Assembly: GCA_021604565.1 (NCBI GenBank)
Contig: BQJF01000035.1
Coordinates: 1-43,002, forward strand
DNA: 43,002 bases
From: Minwuia thermotolerans
GTDB taxonomy: Bacteria > Pseudomonadota > Alphaproteobacteria > Minwuiales > Minwuiaceae
Reading direction: 5' to 3'
Numbering within the stretch: position 1 is the stretch's first letter; each line of letters starts with the position of its first letter. This document shows, one piece after another, positions 1 to 7,744 of this stretch. The notes beneath the pieces were generated by a model. It worked only from the letters and a program-made list of their open reading frames with translations, was not told the DNA's origin and searched no databases. The position numbers and the translations under genes were made by a program.

Positions 1-138
1 GAGGCGCTGGACGACGCATTCCACAACCTGCTGACACCGATTGAAACCGACATCGACGACATGCAGCGACGGGCGGCGATCCGTGCGGTTTCCAGCGATC
101 TCGCCGCCCTGCGGCGCCGGCAGATCTGCGGTGGATGA
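1..138 (+). CDS. C-terminal end of an unidentified protein (truncated by window edge)
   Basis: An open frame runs from the first base to a TGA at 136-138 and gives 45 residues rich in Asp, Ala and Arg, with the tail LRRRQICGG. The start lies outside the window. The composition (acidic helix followed by Arg-rich helix) suggests a helical protein, but I recognise no family. It is followed after about 70 bases by two small genes that look mobile-element derived, so it may belong to the same element. The frame is inferred only from its openness and from the fit with the downstream genes. Confidence 0.4.
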   Translation, partial: EALDDAFHNLLTPIETDIDDMQRRAAIRAVSSDLAALRRRQICGG

Positions 139-210
139 AACGCTTCAGGGTCACGCAGCCGGGGCTGACAGCTGATCATGAGAACAGGAACAACAGGAAG
201 GGGCAGGGCC

Positions 211-456
211 ATGGAACCCATCATGCTTGAACTCACCACCCAGTACCGCGACGAGAACGACGAGCTTGTGACCGTGATCCAGTGCGGCAACGAGGTGACG
301 CTGGAGTCGGTACGCGGCGGCCGTATCTGGCTGCAGCGCGCGGTGGTGGAGCGGATCGCCGAACTGTTCCACCGCCACGACGCAGCGCGCCGCCTGATCA
401 CGGAGGACATGCCCGCGCTGCACGCTGCGACACGTGGCCGGAAAGGGGAGGACTGA
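211..456 (+). CDS. Small hypothetical protein upstream of an AlpA-like regulator
   Basis: An 81-residue protein of unknown function. I place the start at the ATG at 211 rather than the in-frame ATG at 178, because a purine-rich ribosome binding site (AGGAAGGGG) lies just before 211. The N-terminal half looks beta-rich (LELTTQYRDENDELVTVIQ) and the C-terminal half helical and basic. No membrane segment or signal peptide is visible. Its TGA overlaps the ATG of the next gene by one base (TGATG), so the two are translationally coupled. Placement next to an excisionase-like HTH gene suggests an accessory gene of an integrated element. I do not recognise the family. Confidence 0.5.
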   Translation: MEPIMLELTTQYRDENDELVTVIQCGNEVTLESVRGGRIWLQRAVVERIAELFHRHDAARRLITEDMPALHAATRGRKGED

Positions 457-650
457 TGCCCCCGGCCCGCCGCCTGCGCCCCGTCGCGCCAATGACACTC
501 AGTGAAATTACCGAAATTACCGGACGAAGCCGCATCTCGATCTGGCGTTACCGCCGGGCAGGCATGTTCCCCGAACCCATCGGACGACGCGGCAAGTCCC
601 TGATCTGGGACGGGCGCGCAGTGCGCCGCTGGAAGATGACCGGCCGGTAG
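456..650 (+). CDS. AlpA/excisionase-like helix-turn-helix DNA-binding protein
   Basis: A 64-residue basic protein. Residues 13-45 (MTLSEITEITGRSRISIWRY, then RRAGMFPEPI) match the winged-helix pattern of AlpA-family prophage regulators and excisionase-like proteins: a first helix with an L-x-E-I-T-G-R-S turn, the recognition helix S-x-x-x-I-W-R-Y, and the typical G-x-F-P-x-P-I wing, ending with a W-x-x-x-x-V-x-x-W segment. Such proteins control or assist excision of integrated elements. No integrase lies in the visible 455 bases to the left, so a partner would have to be outside the window. The start at 456 is coupled to the preceding stop; the ATG at 492 is an alternative. Confidence 0.65.
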   Translation: MPPARRLRPVAPMTLSEITEITGRSRISIWRYRRAGMFPEPIGRRGKSLIWDGRAVRRWKMTGR

Positions 651-657
651 CCGGTGT

Positions 658-687
658 CCGACGCGCGCCCCCTCCCCTGCGCGTCGG
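658..687. terminator. GC-rich hairpin between the left-edge genes and the acyl-CoA dehydrogenase
   Basis: A perfect 9-bp inverted repeat, CCGACGCGC (658-666) against GCGCGTCGG (679-687), with a 12-base loop, starts 7 bases after the stop at 650. There is no T tract, so it is only a possible terminator separating the small genes from the dehydrogenase operon. Confidence 0.35.
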
Positions 688-755
688 GCTTCTGGTCCGC
701 GCACTGTTCCGCTATACCTGTCGGCAACAGTCTCAAGCGTCGAGGGAGGACGACA

Positions 756-1961
756 ATGGATCTGTCGCTGACACCGGAGGAAGAAGCGTTCCGCAGCGAG
801 GTACGCGACTTTCTGGATACCGCAATGACCGAGAACGCGAAGGAGGCCGGCAGGCTGACCGCGGGGGTCGTGTCCGACTTCGAGGGCTCGATGGACTGGT
901 ACCGCGCCCTGTCGAAGAAGGGCTGGATCGCGCCGTTCTGGCCGGTCGAGCACGGCGGCACGGGCTGGACACCGATGCAGCGCTACATCTTCGATTCCGA
1001 ATGCCAGCGCGCCAGCACCCCGCGCCTGTTCGCCATGGGCGTGCGCATGGTCGCTCCGGTGATCATGAAGTTCGGCACGCCGGAGCAGAAGGAAGCCTAT
1101 CTGCCGAAGATCCATGCCGGGGAGCACATCTGGTGCCAGGGCTACTCGGAGCCGGGTTCCGGTTCCGACCTGGCCAGCCTGCAGTGCCGTGCCGACAGGG
1201 ACGGTGACGATTACGTCATCAACGGCACCAAGATCTGGACCACCGGTGCACACCACGCGAACATGATGTTCTGCCTGGTCCGCACCTCCAAGGAAGGCAA
1301 GCCGCAGCAAGGCATTTCCTTCATCGTCTTTCCCATGGACCTGCCGGGCATCAAGGTCGATCCCATCCTGACCATGTCGGGTGACCACGAGGTCAACCAG
1401 GTCTTCTTCGACGATGTGCGCGTGCCGGTCGCCAACCGCATCGGCCCGGAGAACGAGGGCTGGACCGTGGCCAAGTACCTGCTGGAGTTCGAACGCGGCG
1501 GCTCCGCCTACAGCCCCAGTCTGCATGCCATGCTGGAGAAGCTGAAGGCGATCGCGGCGGAGGAACCGGCGGGCAATGGCGAGGCGCTGATCCAGGACGC
1601 AGATTTCCGCTCCCGACTGGCGGACCTGGAGGCCCAGGTCGTGGCGCTGGAGTTCTTCGAGAAGAAGACCATGAGCGCGCTGACCACCGGGCAGAACCCG
1701 GGCGCCGCGTCCTCCATCATGAAACTGCGCGGCTCCGAATGCCTGCAGGCCACGGCGGCGATGACGGTGGAAGCCATCAGCTATTACGCCAACCCCTACG
1801 AGCCGGAGACGCGGACCCCGTTCTCCAACGCCATTCCGGTCGGGCCGGACCATTCGGTCGGCGTCATGGCCAAGCACCTGAACAGCCGCGCCGCGACGAT
1901 CTATGCCGGGGCGTCGGAGGTCCAGCGCAACATCATGGCGAAGCTGGTCCTGGGACTGTGA
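756..1961 (+). CDS. Acyl-CoA dehydrogenase family protein
   Basis: A flavoprotein of 401 residues, the normal length for the family, expected to oxidise an acyl-CoA to the 2-enoyl-CoA and pass electrons to ETF. The N-terminal helical domain begins MDLSLTPEEEAFRSEVRDFL. The middle beta domain carries W(C)QGYSEPGSGSDLASL and KIWTTGAHHANMMFCLVRT, the FAD and substrate-binding signatures. The C-terminal helical domain ends with IYAGASEVQRNIMAK. At the site where MCAD has its catalytic Glu (YEGT), this protein has YAGA, so the base must sit elsewhere, as in the isovaleryl-CoA and long-chain types, or activity differs. The start at 756 follows GGGAGGACGACA. The stop overlaps the next gene by four bases. 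The substrate cannot be told from sequence. Confidence 0.88.
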   Translation: MDLSLTPEEEAFRSEVRDFLDTAMTENAKEAGRLTAGVVSDFEGSMDWYRALSKKGWIAPFWPVEHGGTGWTPMQRYIFDSECQRASTPRLFAMGVRMVAPVIMKFGTPEQKEAYLPKIHAGEHIWCQGYSEPGSGSDLASLQCRADRDGDDYVINGTKIWTTGAHHANMMFCLVRTSKEGKPQQGISFIVFPMDLPGIKVDPILTMSGDHEVNQVFFDDVRVPVANRIGPENEGWTVAKYLLEFERGGSAYSPSLHAMLEKLKAIAAEEPAGNGEALIQDADFRSRLADLEAQVVALEFFEKKTMSALTTGQNPGAASSIMKLRGSECLQATAAMTVEAISYYANPYEPETRTPFSNAIPVGPDHSVGVMAKHLNSRAATIYAGASEVQRNIMAKLVLGL

Positions 1962-3559
1962 GCGGCGAGGGCAAGGCCCCGCCGTCGAACTCCGACTGGG
2001 GGGAGCGGATCGAGGCCATCCATGAACGCCGCCAGATGGCAAAGGCCCATGGCGGGCCGGAAGCCGTCAAGCGCCAGCACGACAAGGGCCGCCTGACCCT
2101 CAGGGAACGGATCGACCGGCTGCTCGACAAGGGCAGCTTTCACGAGATGGGCATGGGTGCCGGGGCCGCGGAAACTGACGCGGACGGCAATTTCGAGAGC
2201 CTCAGCCCCGCCAACTTCGTCCTCGGCTTCGGCAAGGTCGATGGCCGCACCTGCGTGGTGGGCGGGGAGGATTTCACCGTCTCCGGCGGCTCCCCCAACC
2301 CGGCGGGGCTGCGCAAATCGATCTACACCGAGGAGATGGCGCTGCAGTACCGGGTGCCGCTGATCCGCCTGCATGAGGGCGGCGGCGGCTCCGTCGCCGG
2401 TGCCGGGGGCAAGAAGGGCGGTGGCAGTTCCGGGCCGGTGGGGGAGCCGCCCTACACCCCGCACCGTTTCCTGTCCGTCGCCCGCACCATGGGCGCGATC
2501 CCGGTCTGTGCCGCCGCGGTCGGCCCGGTGGCCGGCCTGCCCGCCGCGCGGCTCGTCGCCTCCCACTTCTCCGTCATGACGCGGGAGACGGCGCAGGTGC
2601 TGGTGGCCGGTCCCGCGGTGGTCGAGCGCGCCCTGGGCCGGAAGATCAACAAGGAGGAACTGGGCGGCGCGCAGGTCCACCTGAGAAGCGGTGCCATCGA
2701 CAATGGCGCGGTGGACGAGGATGACGCCTTCCGCCAGATCCGGCAGTTCCTCAGCTACCTGCCGCCCAATGTCGACCAGTTGCCGCCGACCATCGCCTGC
2801 AGCGATCCGGTTGATCGCTGCGACGACAGGCTGGCCAGCATCGTGCCGCGCGACCGGCGCAAGGCCTACGACATGCGCAAGCTGATCGCCATGGTGGTGG
2901 ACCAGGACAGCTTCTTCGAGACCGGGCGGCAGTACGGCCCGGGCCAGATCGTCGGCCTGGCGCGGATGAACGGACAGCCGGTGGGCATCTATTCCAACGA
3001 CTGCCGCTACTATGCCGGTGCCATGTCGGCGGCAGGGGCACGCAAGGTGAAGCGCTTCATCGAGCTGTGCGAGACCTTCCACCTGCCGATCATCGCACTG
3101 GTGGACGAGCCCGGCTTCATGATCGGACCGGACGCGGAGGCGGAGGGAACCATCCGGCCCGGCACCGCCGCTGTGCTCGCCGCCGCCGACTGCCAGGTGC
3201 CCTGGGCCTCTGTCATCATCAAGAAGAACTTCGGTGTTGCCGCCGCCGCCCACTATGCCAGCCAGTGCCACGTCATGGCCTGGCCATCCGCCGAGTTCGG
3301 CCCCCTGCCGGTGGAGGGTGGCGTCGCCGTCGCCTTCGGGCGGGAGATCGCGGCGCATCCGGACCCGGAGGCACGACGGCAGGAACTGGAAGACATGCTG
3401 GCCGCCCGCCAGTCCCCCTTCCCCCGCGCCGAATCCTTCGCCTTCCACGAACTGATCGACCCGCGCGAGACCCGGCCCATGCTCTGCCGGTGGCTGGAGG
3501 TCAGCGCCGAACGCCTGAAGTCCCTCACCGGCCCGCGCCTCTATCCGATGCGGCCGTAA
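1958..3559 (+). CDS. Acyl-CoA carboxylase, carboxyltransferase (beta) subunit
   Basis: A protein of 533 residues with the two crotonase-like carboxyltransferase halves of the PccB/MccB family. These subunits move a carboxyl group from biotin to an acyl-CoA. The N-terminal half holds HDKGRLTLRERIDRLLD and the glycine-rich stretch LHEGGGGSVAGAGGKKGG. The C-terminal half holds the IIALVDEPGFMIGP segment and the IIKKNFGVAAAAH region. Translation starts at a GTG (1958) inside the end of the dehydrogenase gene (GTGA overlap), so the two are coupled and probably serve one degradation pathway, for example a branched-chain acyl-CoA route. No biotin carboxylase or biotin carrier subunit is in the window, so it must pair with one encoded elsewhere. 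Propionyl-, methylcrotonyl- or another acyl-CoA specificity cannot be decided. Confidence 0.85.
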   Translation: MSGEGKAPPSNSDWGERIEAIHERRQMAKAHGGPEAVKRQHDKGRLTLRERIDRLLDKGSFHEMGMGAGAAETDADGNFESLSPANFVLGFGKVDGRTCVVGGEDFTVSGGSPNPAGLRKSIYTEEMALQYRVPLIRLHEGGGGSVAGAGGKKGGGSSGPVGEPPYTPHRFLSVARTMGAIPVCAAAVGPVAGLPAARLVASHFSVMTRETAQVLVAGPAVVERALGRKINKEELGGAQVHLRSGAIDNGAVDEDDAFRQIRQFLSYLPPNVDQLPPTIACSDPVDRCDDRLASIVPRDRRKAYDMRKLIAMVVDQDSFFETGRQYGPGQIVGLARMNGQPVGIYSNDCRYYAGAMSAAGARKVKRFIELCETFHLPIIALVDEPGFMIGPDAEAEGTIRPGTAAVLAAADCQVPWASVIIKKNFGVAAAAHYASQCHVMAWPSAEFGPLPVEGGVAVAFGREIAAHPDPEARRQELEDMLAARQSPFPRAESFAFHELIDPRETRPMLCRWLEVSAERLKSLTGPRLYPMRP

Positions 3560-3589
3560 TTCCGGCTGGCGTATCGGCAGTTTTTCTTT

Positions 3590-3725
3590 CTTCCCCCCTT
3601 GCGGGGGAAGTGGCCGCGTAGCGGTCGATGGGGGGTGAAGCCGCAGGCTGTGTTTCTGCGTTCGAGCATCAGGTCGGCTTCGCCGATTCACCCCCATCCC
3701 GACCTTCCCCCGTCGAGGGGGAAGG
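3590..3725. repeat. Compound palindromic intergenic repeat with two G/C hairpins
   Basis: Between the convergent genes ending at 3559 and 3749 lies a nested palindrome. The left hairpin (3590-3610) has an 8-bp stem starting CTTCCCCC and a 5-base loop. The right hairpin (3703-3725) has a 9-bp stem CCTTCCCCC/GGGGGAAGG with loop GTCGA. Between them, GGTCGATGGGGG around 3623 is complementary to CCCCCATCCCGACC around 3691, so the whole unit can fold into one large cruciform. The right hairpin recurs, exactly inverted, at 14915-14937. It probably also acts as a bidirectional terminator. Confidence 0.75.
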
Positions 3726-3748
3726 AGGATAAGTGGCCGGAACCCGGC

Positions 3749-5095
3749 TCAGACGTGCAGCAGCAGGTGCTCGCGCTCCCAGGCGCTGATGACGCGGTTG
3801 AAGGCTTCCATTTCGGTTTCCTTCACGTCGATCAGGGCGGCCACGAAGTCCTCATGCAGCACCTCCCGCAGGGGCGCGGCATAGCGCAGGCGCTGCAGCG
3901 CGTCGGAGAGGAAGCGCGGCAGGTTGAGCTTGCGTTCGGAGGCGTCTATGGACAGCGGCTCGGTGGCCTCCAGTTCCTCCACCATGCCCAGATAGCCGCA
4001 TGCCAGTGATCCGGCGACCGCGAGATAGGGATTGGCATCCGCGCCGGGTACCCGGTTCTCGACCCGTCGGCTGGTGATGCCCGAACGCGGCACCCGGATG
4101 CCGGTGGTGCGGTTGTCGTGGCCCCAGTGGGTGTTGACGGTGGAACCGCTGTCGGAAACCAATCGGCGGTAGGAATTGACGTTCGGCCCCAGCAACGGCA
4201 TGGCCGCCGGCAGGAATTTCTGCAGCCCGGCAATGTGGTGCAGCAACAGGGGACTGTCGCTGCCATCGGGCAGGGAGAACAGGTTGAGGCCGGTTTCCAG
4301 ATCATGCACGCTCTGGTGCAGATGCATGGCGCTGCCCGGCTCGTTCTCGTGCGGCTTGGCCATGAAGGTCGCATAGAGGTCATGGCGCATCGCCGCCTCG
4401 CGCACCGTGCGCTTGAACAGGAATGCCTGGTCGGCAACCGTGATCGGATCACCATGTTCGATATTGACCTCGACCTGGGCCAGACCTTCCTCGTGAATGA
4501 CCGTGTCGATCTCGATCTGCTGTGCCTCACAGAAATCGTAGATGTCGTCGAAGATCGGATCGAACTCGTTCACCGCGTCGATGCTGTAGGGCTGTCGCCC
4601 GGTCTCCGCCCGACCCGAACGACCGATGGGCGCCTGCAAGGGATAGTCCGGATCGGTGTTGCGGGCGACGAAGTAGAATTCCAGCTCCGGCGCGACCTCG
4701 GCCCGCCAGCCCCTTTCCGCATAGTGGTTGACCACCCGGCGCAACACCTCACGCGGGGAGAATATCAGTGGCTCCCCCTCCATGGTGACCGCGTCGCAGA
4801 TCACCTGTGCCGTCGGCTCGTCGTACCATGGCAGGATGCGCAGGGTCGCGAGATCGGGGACCAGCACCACGTCCGGGTAGCGCGGATCCAGCATCCGGCT
4901 TTCCAGCCAGTCGCCTGAAACGGTTTGCAGGAAGACGGATTCAGGCAGCCGCAGGGAGCCGTCCTTCACTGCCTTGAGGAAGCGGGAAATGGGCAGCACC
5001 TTGCCGCGCGGCACGCCGGTGATATCGATGATCAGGCACTCGACTTCCTCGATCCTGCGGGCGCGCAGCCATTCGGCTGCTTCCTCGACATTCAT
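3749..5095 (-). CDS. puuA: Glutamine synthetase family protein, probable gamma-glutamylputrescine synthetase
   Basis: A 448-residue protein with the full glutamine synthetase fold. The N-terminal beta-grasp part carries the DITGVPRGKVLP segment. The catalytic domain has the metal-binding PELEFYFV, the GSAMHLHQSV histidine motif, NSYRRLV, and VENRVPGADANPYLA at the glutamate flap. True nitrogen-assimilating GlnA is longer and carries an adenylylation tyrosine loop that I do not see. The overlap (ATGA, 5092-5095) with a C26-type amidohydrolase makes the PuuA/PuuD putrescine route the best reading: ATP-dependent gamma-glutamylation of a polyamine, then hydrolysis of the glutamylated product. The start at 5095 is chosen because the longer frame reads back into the upstream gene. 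Other amine substrates are possible. Confidence 0.8.
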   Translation of the reverse strand: MNVEEAAEWLRARRIEEVECLIIDITGVPRGKVLPISRFLKAVKDGSLRLPESVFLQTVSGDWLESRMLDPRYPDVVLVPDLATLRILPWYDEPTAQVICDAVTMEGEPLIFSPREVLRRVVNHYAERGWRAEVAPELEFYFVARNTDPDYPLQAPIGRSGRAETGRQPYSIDAVNEFDPIFDDIYDFCEAQQIEIDTVIHEEGLAQVEVNIEHGDPITVADQAFLFKRTVREAAMRHDLYATFMAKPHENEPGSAMHLHQSVHDLETGLNLFSLPDGSDSPLLLHHIAGLQKFLPAAMPLLGPNVNSYRRLVSDSGSTVNTHWGHDNRTTGIRVPRSGITSRRVENRVPGADANPYLAVAGSLACGYLGMVEELEATEPLSIDASERKLNLPRFLSDALQRLRYAAPLREVLHEDFVAALIDVKETEMEAFNRVISAWEREHLLLHV

Positions 5096-5850
5096 CCCTG
5101 TCGCCTTTCCAGAAATGCGGCACAGGCCGCTCCGAACGACCGGAAGATCGAGGCGTGCAGCGGGTAGATGCCAGGCTGCACCTCCGCATGCCACTGAACT
5201 GCCAGCATCCACCCCAGTGCGCCGGGGAAGGTCACGGCTTCCACCGTACCGTCCGGTGCGGTCGCCTCCACCTGCAACCCTGCACCCAGCCGGTCGATGC
5301 CCTGGCCATGCAGGCTGTTGATGCGGGTCACCGTCGTTCCGGCAAGTTCATGCAGCATGCCGCCGGGCAGGATCGAGATCTCATGCCGGGGCACGATCTG
5401 CTCCTCGAACGGCTTGTCACGCGGGCGGCGATGGTCAAAGCGGCCCGGCACATCCTTCAGGTGCTGGTGCAGGCTGCCGCCCAGCGCCACGTTCACTTCC
5501 TGAATGCCGCGACATATGCCCAGCAGCGGTACGCCGCCGTCCAGTGCCGCACGGGTCAGGGCGATGGCCGTTGCGTCACGGCCCGGATCACGAACACCGC
5601 TCTCCGGCTCCTCCTCCTGCCCGAACAGGTGCGGCTGGATATTGGCTGCACCACCGGTCAGCACGATACCGTCCAGACGCGGCAGCAGGCTGTTCGCCTG
5701 ATCGGGATCCTCCGAACCGGGGATCAGCACGGTCTCGGCACCGGCGAACGACCGGACGGCCGCCACATAGGTTGCTGCGGTGGCATGCAGCGGCAGCGGA
5801 ATGTCGGCCGGTTCCCGCCAGGAGGAGAGTATGCCGACCAGTGGCCTCAC
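5092..5850 (-). CDS. puuD: Class I glutamine amidotransferase-like gamma-glutamyl hydrolase (peptidase C26)
   Basis: A 252-residue cytosolic hydrolase of the C26 family, expected to cleave a gamma-glutamyl amide such as gamma-glutamyl-GABA. The start is a GTG (5850) that overlaps the lolA stop (GTGA), giving RPLVGILSS. The nucleophile elbow is GICRG (Cys113) and the catalytic His lies in VQWHAEV near residue 220. The LTGGAANIQPHLFG segment is typical of PuuD-like proteins. Together with the overlapping glutamine-synthetase-like gene it makes a two-step synth(et)ase/hydrolase pair for polyamine catabolism. Putrescine oxidase and aldehyde dehydrogenase genes of the pathway are not in the window. 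Confidence 0.82.
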   Translation of the reverse strand: MRPLVGILSSWREPADIPLPLHATAATYVAAVRSFAGAETVLIPGSEDPDQANSLLPRLDGIVLTGGAANIQPHLFGQEEEPESGVRDPGRDATAIALTRAALDGGVPLLGICRGIQEVNVALGGSLHQHLKDVPGRFDHRRPRDKPFEEQIVPRHEISILPGGMLHELAGTTVTRINSLHGQGIDRLGAGLQVEATAPDGTVEAVTFPGALGWMLAVQWHAEVQPGIYPLHASIFRSFGAACAAFLERRQG

Positions 5851-6476
5851 CGGTCGTTGTCCCAGGGCCGTTCAGGCGTGCGGAAGGTGAAGCTGCCCAG
5901 GGGCAGCTCGATGTTGGTCTCCAGGTCGGCCAGCGCCACGGCAGTCTCCTGCCCCTGGGCATCGACAACGCGCCAACCGGTCAGCCGATAGGGCTGTTCC
6001 GCGAACTCCAGCGTGATCGTGCCCTGCTCCGGGTTCTCGGGATCACGTAGCCGGAAACTGACCTGTCCGCCCGTACGCCTGACCTGATCGATATCGGCCT
6101 CCGCCATCAGGTCCAGTTGTTCCGGCACAAGGTACGACAATGGTGTCTGCGACAACGGCCACTGGCTGACCTGACCGACTTCGTAATCGACAAACGAAAC
6201 AAAGACCCCGTCCGAAACCAGCAACACCCTCGCGGGCGGGCTGTAGTTGAAGCGGATCAGACCGGGCCGCTTGAGCAGCATCGTCCCGTCGGCCTGTCCA
6301 CCACCGCCGAACTGGACAAAGCGCGCGGACAGGGTCTCGACCGACTGCAGCCAGTCCTGGGCCTGCTGAACGGTCTGCTCCTCGGCCTCTGTCAGGGCCT
6401 GTGCGGCTGGGCTGGCAAACAGCAGGGCCGCGCCAAACAGCATCGAAACAAGGTGTTTCATGAAGGTGCCAGTCAT
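5847..6476 (-). CDS. lolA: Outer membrane lipoprotein carrier protein LolA
   Basis: A protein of 209 residues from the ATG at 6476, or 204 from the ATG at 6461. A signal peptide (MKHLVSMLFGAALLFASPAAQA) is followed by a LolA-type beta domain with LSARFVQF, GTMLLKRPGLIRFNY, PARVLLVSDGVFV, YLVPEQLDL and ITLEFAEQPYRLTGW. LolA is the periplasmic chaperone that carries lipoproteins from LolCDE to the outer membrane. The ATG at 6476 overlaps the preceding stop (TGATG), which favours coupled translation, but 6461 gives the more standard signal peptide. Its downstream neighbours are amine-catabolism genes, an unusual setting that may only reflect compact packing. Confidence 0.85.
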   Translation of the reverse strand: MTGTFMKHLVSMLFGAALLFASPAAQALTEAEEQTVQQAQDWLQSVETLSARFVQFGGGGQADGTMLLKRPGLIRFNYSPPARVLLVSDGVFVSFVDYEVGQVSQWPLSQTPLSYLVPEQLDLMAEADIDQVRRTGGQVSFRLRDPENPEQGTITLEFAEQPYRLTGWRVVDAQGQETAVALADLETNIELPLGSFTFRTPERPWDNDR

Positions 6477-6673
6477 CAGAAGTCGCTGATGATCCCCTTC
6501 TTCTCCCAATCGCCGTAGCGCGTCGGCTCGGGACCGTCGCGACCATCGCGCTCTCCCGGTGTCTGCGACAGCTTGTGGGCGGCGGAACGGCGGCGCAGCT
6601 TGCCTGCCTCGGTCTCCTCGAAGGCTTCCTCCTCGGTTCCGGGCTTGTCCGTGTTGCGATCCTTGTCGGTCAT
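6476..6673 (-). CDS. DUF1674 protein, SdhAF4-like succinate dehydrogenase assembly factor
   Basis: A 65-residue hydrophilic protein ending in the family hallmark GPEPTRYGDWEKKG followed by IISDF, the conserved C-terminal block of DUF1674 and of eukaryotic SdhAF4. That family assists assembly of the flavinylated succinate dehydrogenase subunit. The N-terminal 40 residues are charged and probably disordered, which is normal for the family. It is the first gene of a minus-strand run (this gene, lolA, puuD, puuA) in which every junction overlaps. GGAGAG stands upstream of the ATG at 6673. It is divergent from htpX. Confidence 0.82.
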   Translation of the reverse strand: MTDKDRNTDKPGTEEEAFEETEAGKLRRRSAAHKLSQTPGERDGRDGPEPTRYGDWEKKGIISDF

Positions 6674-6696
6674 CGTCGCTCTCCGCTTCCGTCTGG

Positions 6697-6726
6697 CTTG
6701 AAGGGGTCGGCTTCCTGCCTAGATAT
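6697..6726 (+). promoter_or_regulatory. Candidate heat-shock (RpoH-type) promoter of htpX
   Basis: CTTGAA at 6697-6702 and CTAGATAT at 6719-6726 are separated by 16 bases and lie about 80 bases before the htpX start. This resembles the alphaproteobacterial sigma-32 consensus (CTTG at -35, C-C/T-TAT-like at -10). HtpX is a known heat-shock membrane protease, so a sigma-32 promoter would be expected. The match is by eye. Confidence 0.42.
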
Positions 6727-6802
6727 TCACTGACTTCCCTAGATAGCAGGTGCAAGGGCGCTTGCAATGGCTGCGGCCCCACCATGGAGATCCTGAAACA
6801 CG

Positions 6803-7744
6803 ATGAATTATGCCCGGACTGCACTGCTGCTGGCTGCCATGACGGCCATCTTTCTTGTGGCGGGATGGCTCATCGGCGGCTCGGGAGGCGTGATCATCGC
6901 CCTGGTCATTGCCTTCGCCATGAACCTGTTCTCCTTCTGGAATGCAGACAAGATCGTGCTGCGCATGTATGGCGCGAAGCAGGTCGACCGGCAAAGCGCG
7001 CCGGAGTTCCACGGACTGGTGGAGGAACTGGCCCATCGTGCCGGCCTGCCGATGCCGAAGGTCTACATCATCCAGAACGACCAGCCGAACGCCTTCGCCA
7101 CCGGGCGCAATCCCGAACGCGCCGCCGTCGCCGCTACAACGGGCCTGTTGCGCACCCTGAACCGCAACGAGATCGCGGGTGTCATGGCGCACGAACTGGC
7201 GCACGTGCAGAACCGTGACACGCTGACCATGACGATCACCGCGACCATCGCCGGCGCCATCGGCATGCTGGCCAACTTCGCCATGTTCGCCGGGCTGTTC
7301 GGCCGCTCCGACGACCGCAGCCCGCTGGGCGGTATCGGCACCCTGCTGGTGGCGCTGCTGGCCCCGCTCGCCGCCATGCTCGTGCAGATGGCAATCAGCC
7401 GCAGCCGGGAGTATGTCGCCGACCGGCACGGGGCGGAGATCTGTGGTAATCCACTCTGGCTCGCCAGCGCCCTGCAGAAGCTGGAGGCGGGCAGCCGCAT
7501 CGACAATCACAAGGCAGAGGCCAACCCGGCCACAGCACACATGTTCATCATCAACCCGCTGCATACGAAGAAGTCCGACAACCTGTTCTCGACGCATCCG
7601 TCCACGGCCAACCGGGTGGCGGCGCTGCAGGAACTGGCGCGCACCATGTCGGGACCGTCCCACTCCGGACCGGCGGGACCGCGTCCGGCTGGTGCTGTTC
7701 CCGTGACCAGCCAGCCTGCCCGACGCCGTGGCCCATGGCGGTGA
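6803..7744 (+). CDS. htpX: Membrane zinc metalloprotease HtpX
   Basis: A 313-residue M48-family inner-membrane protease that degrades damaged membrane proteins. Two N-terminal membrane segments (residues 5-22 and 27-45) are followed by [17 protein letters not shown] and the zinc site [11 protein letters not shown] second hydrophobic pair ([21 protein letters not shown] and [21 protein letters not shown]) precedes [13 protein letters not shown], where the third zinc ligand lies, and [12 protein letters not shown] closes the domain. The C-terminal tail is Pro-, Gly- and Arg-rich. The last 10 bases overlap the start of rsmB, so the genes are co-expressed. A candidate heat-shock promoter lies upstream. 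Confidence 0.95.
   Translation: MNYARTALLLAAMTAIFLVAGWLIGGSGGVIIALVIAFAMNLFSFWNADKIVLRMYGAKQVDRQSAPEFHGLVEELAHRAGLPMPKVYIIQNDQPNAFATGRNPERAAVAATTGLLRTLNRNEIAGVMAHELAHVQNRDTLTMTITATIAGAIGMLANFAMFAGLFGRSDDRSPLGGIGTLLVALLAPLAAMLVQMAISRSREYVADRHGAEICGNPLWLASALQKLEAGSRIDNHKAEANPATAHMFIINPLHTKKSDNLFSTHPSTANRVAALQELARTMSGPSHSGPAGPRPAGAVPVTSQPARRRGPWR

Noticed and set aside
1901..3697. Long open frame on the minus strand opposite the carboxyltransferase gene
   Set aside because: It is a GC-rich shadow frame with no recognisable motifs, while the plus strand encodes a clear carboxyltransferase.
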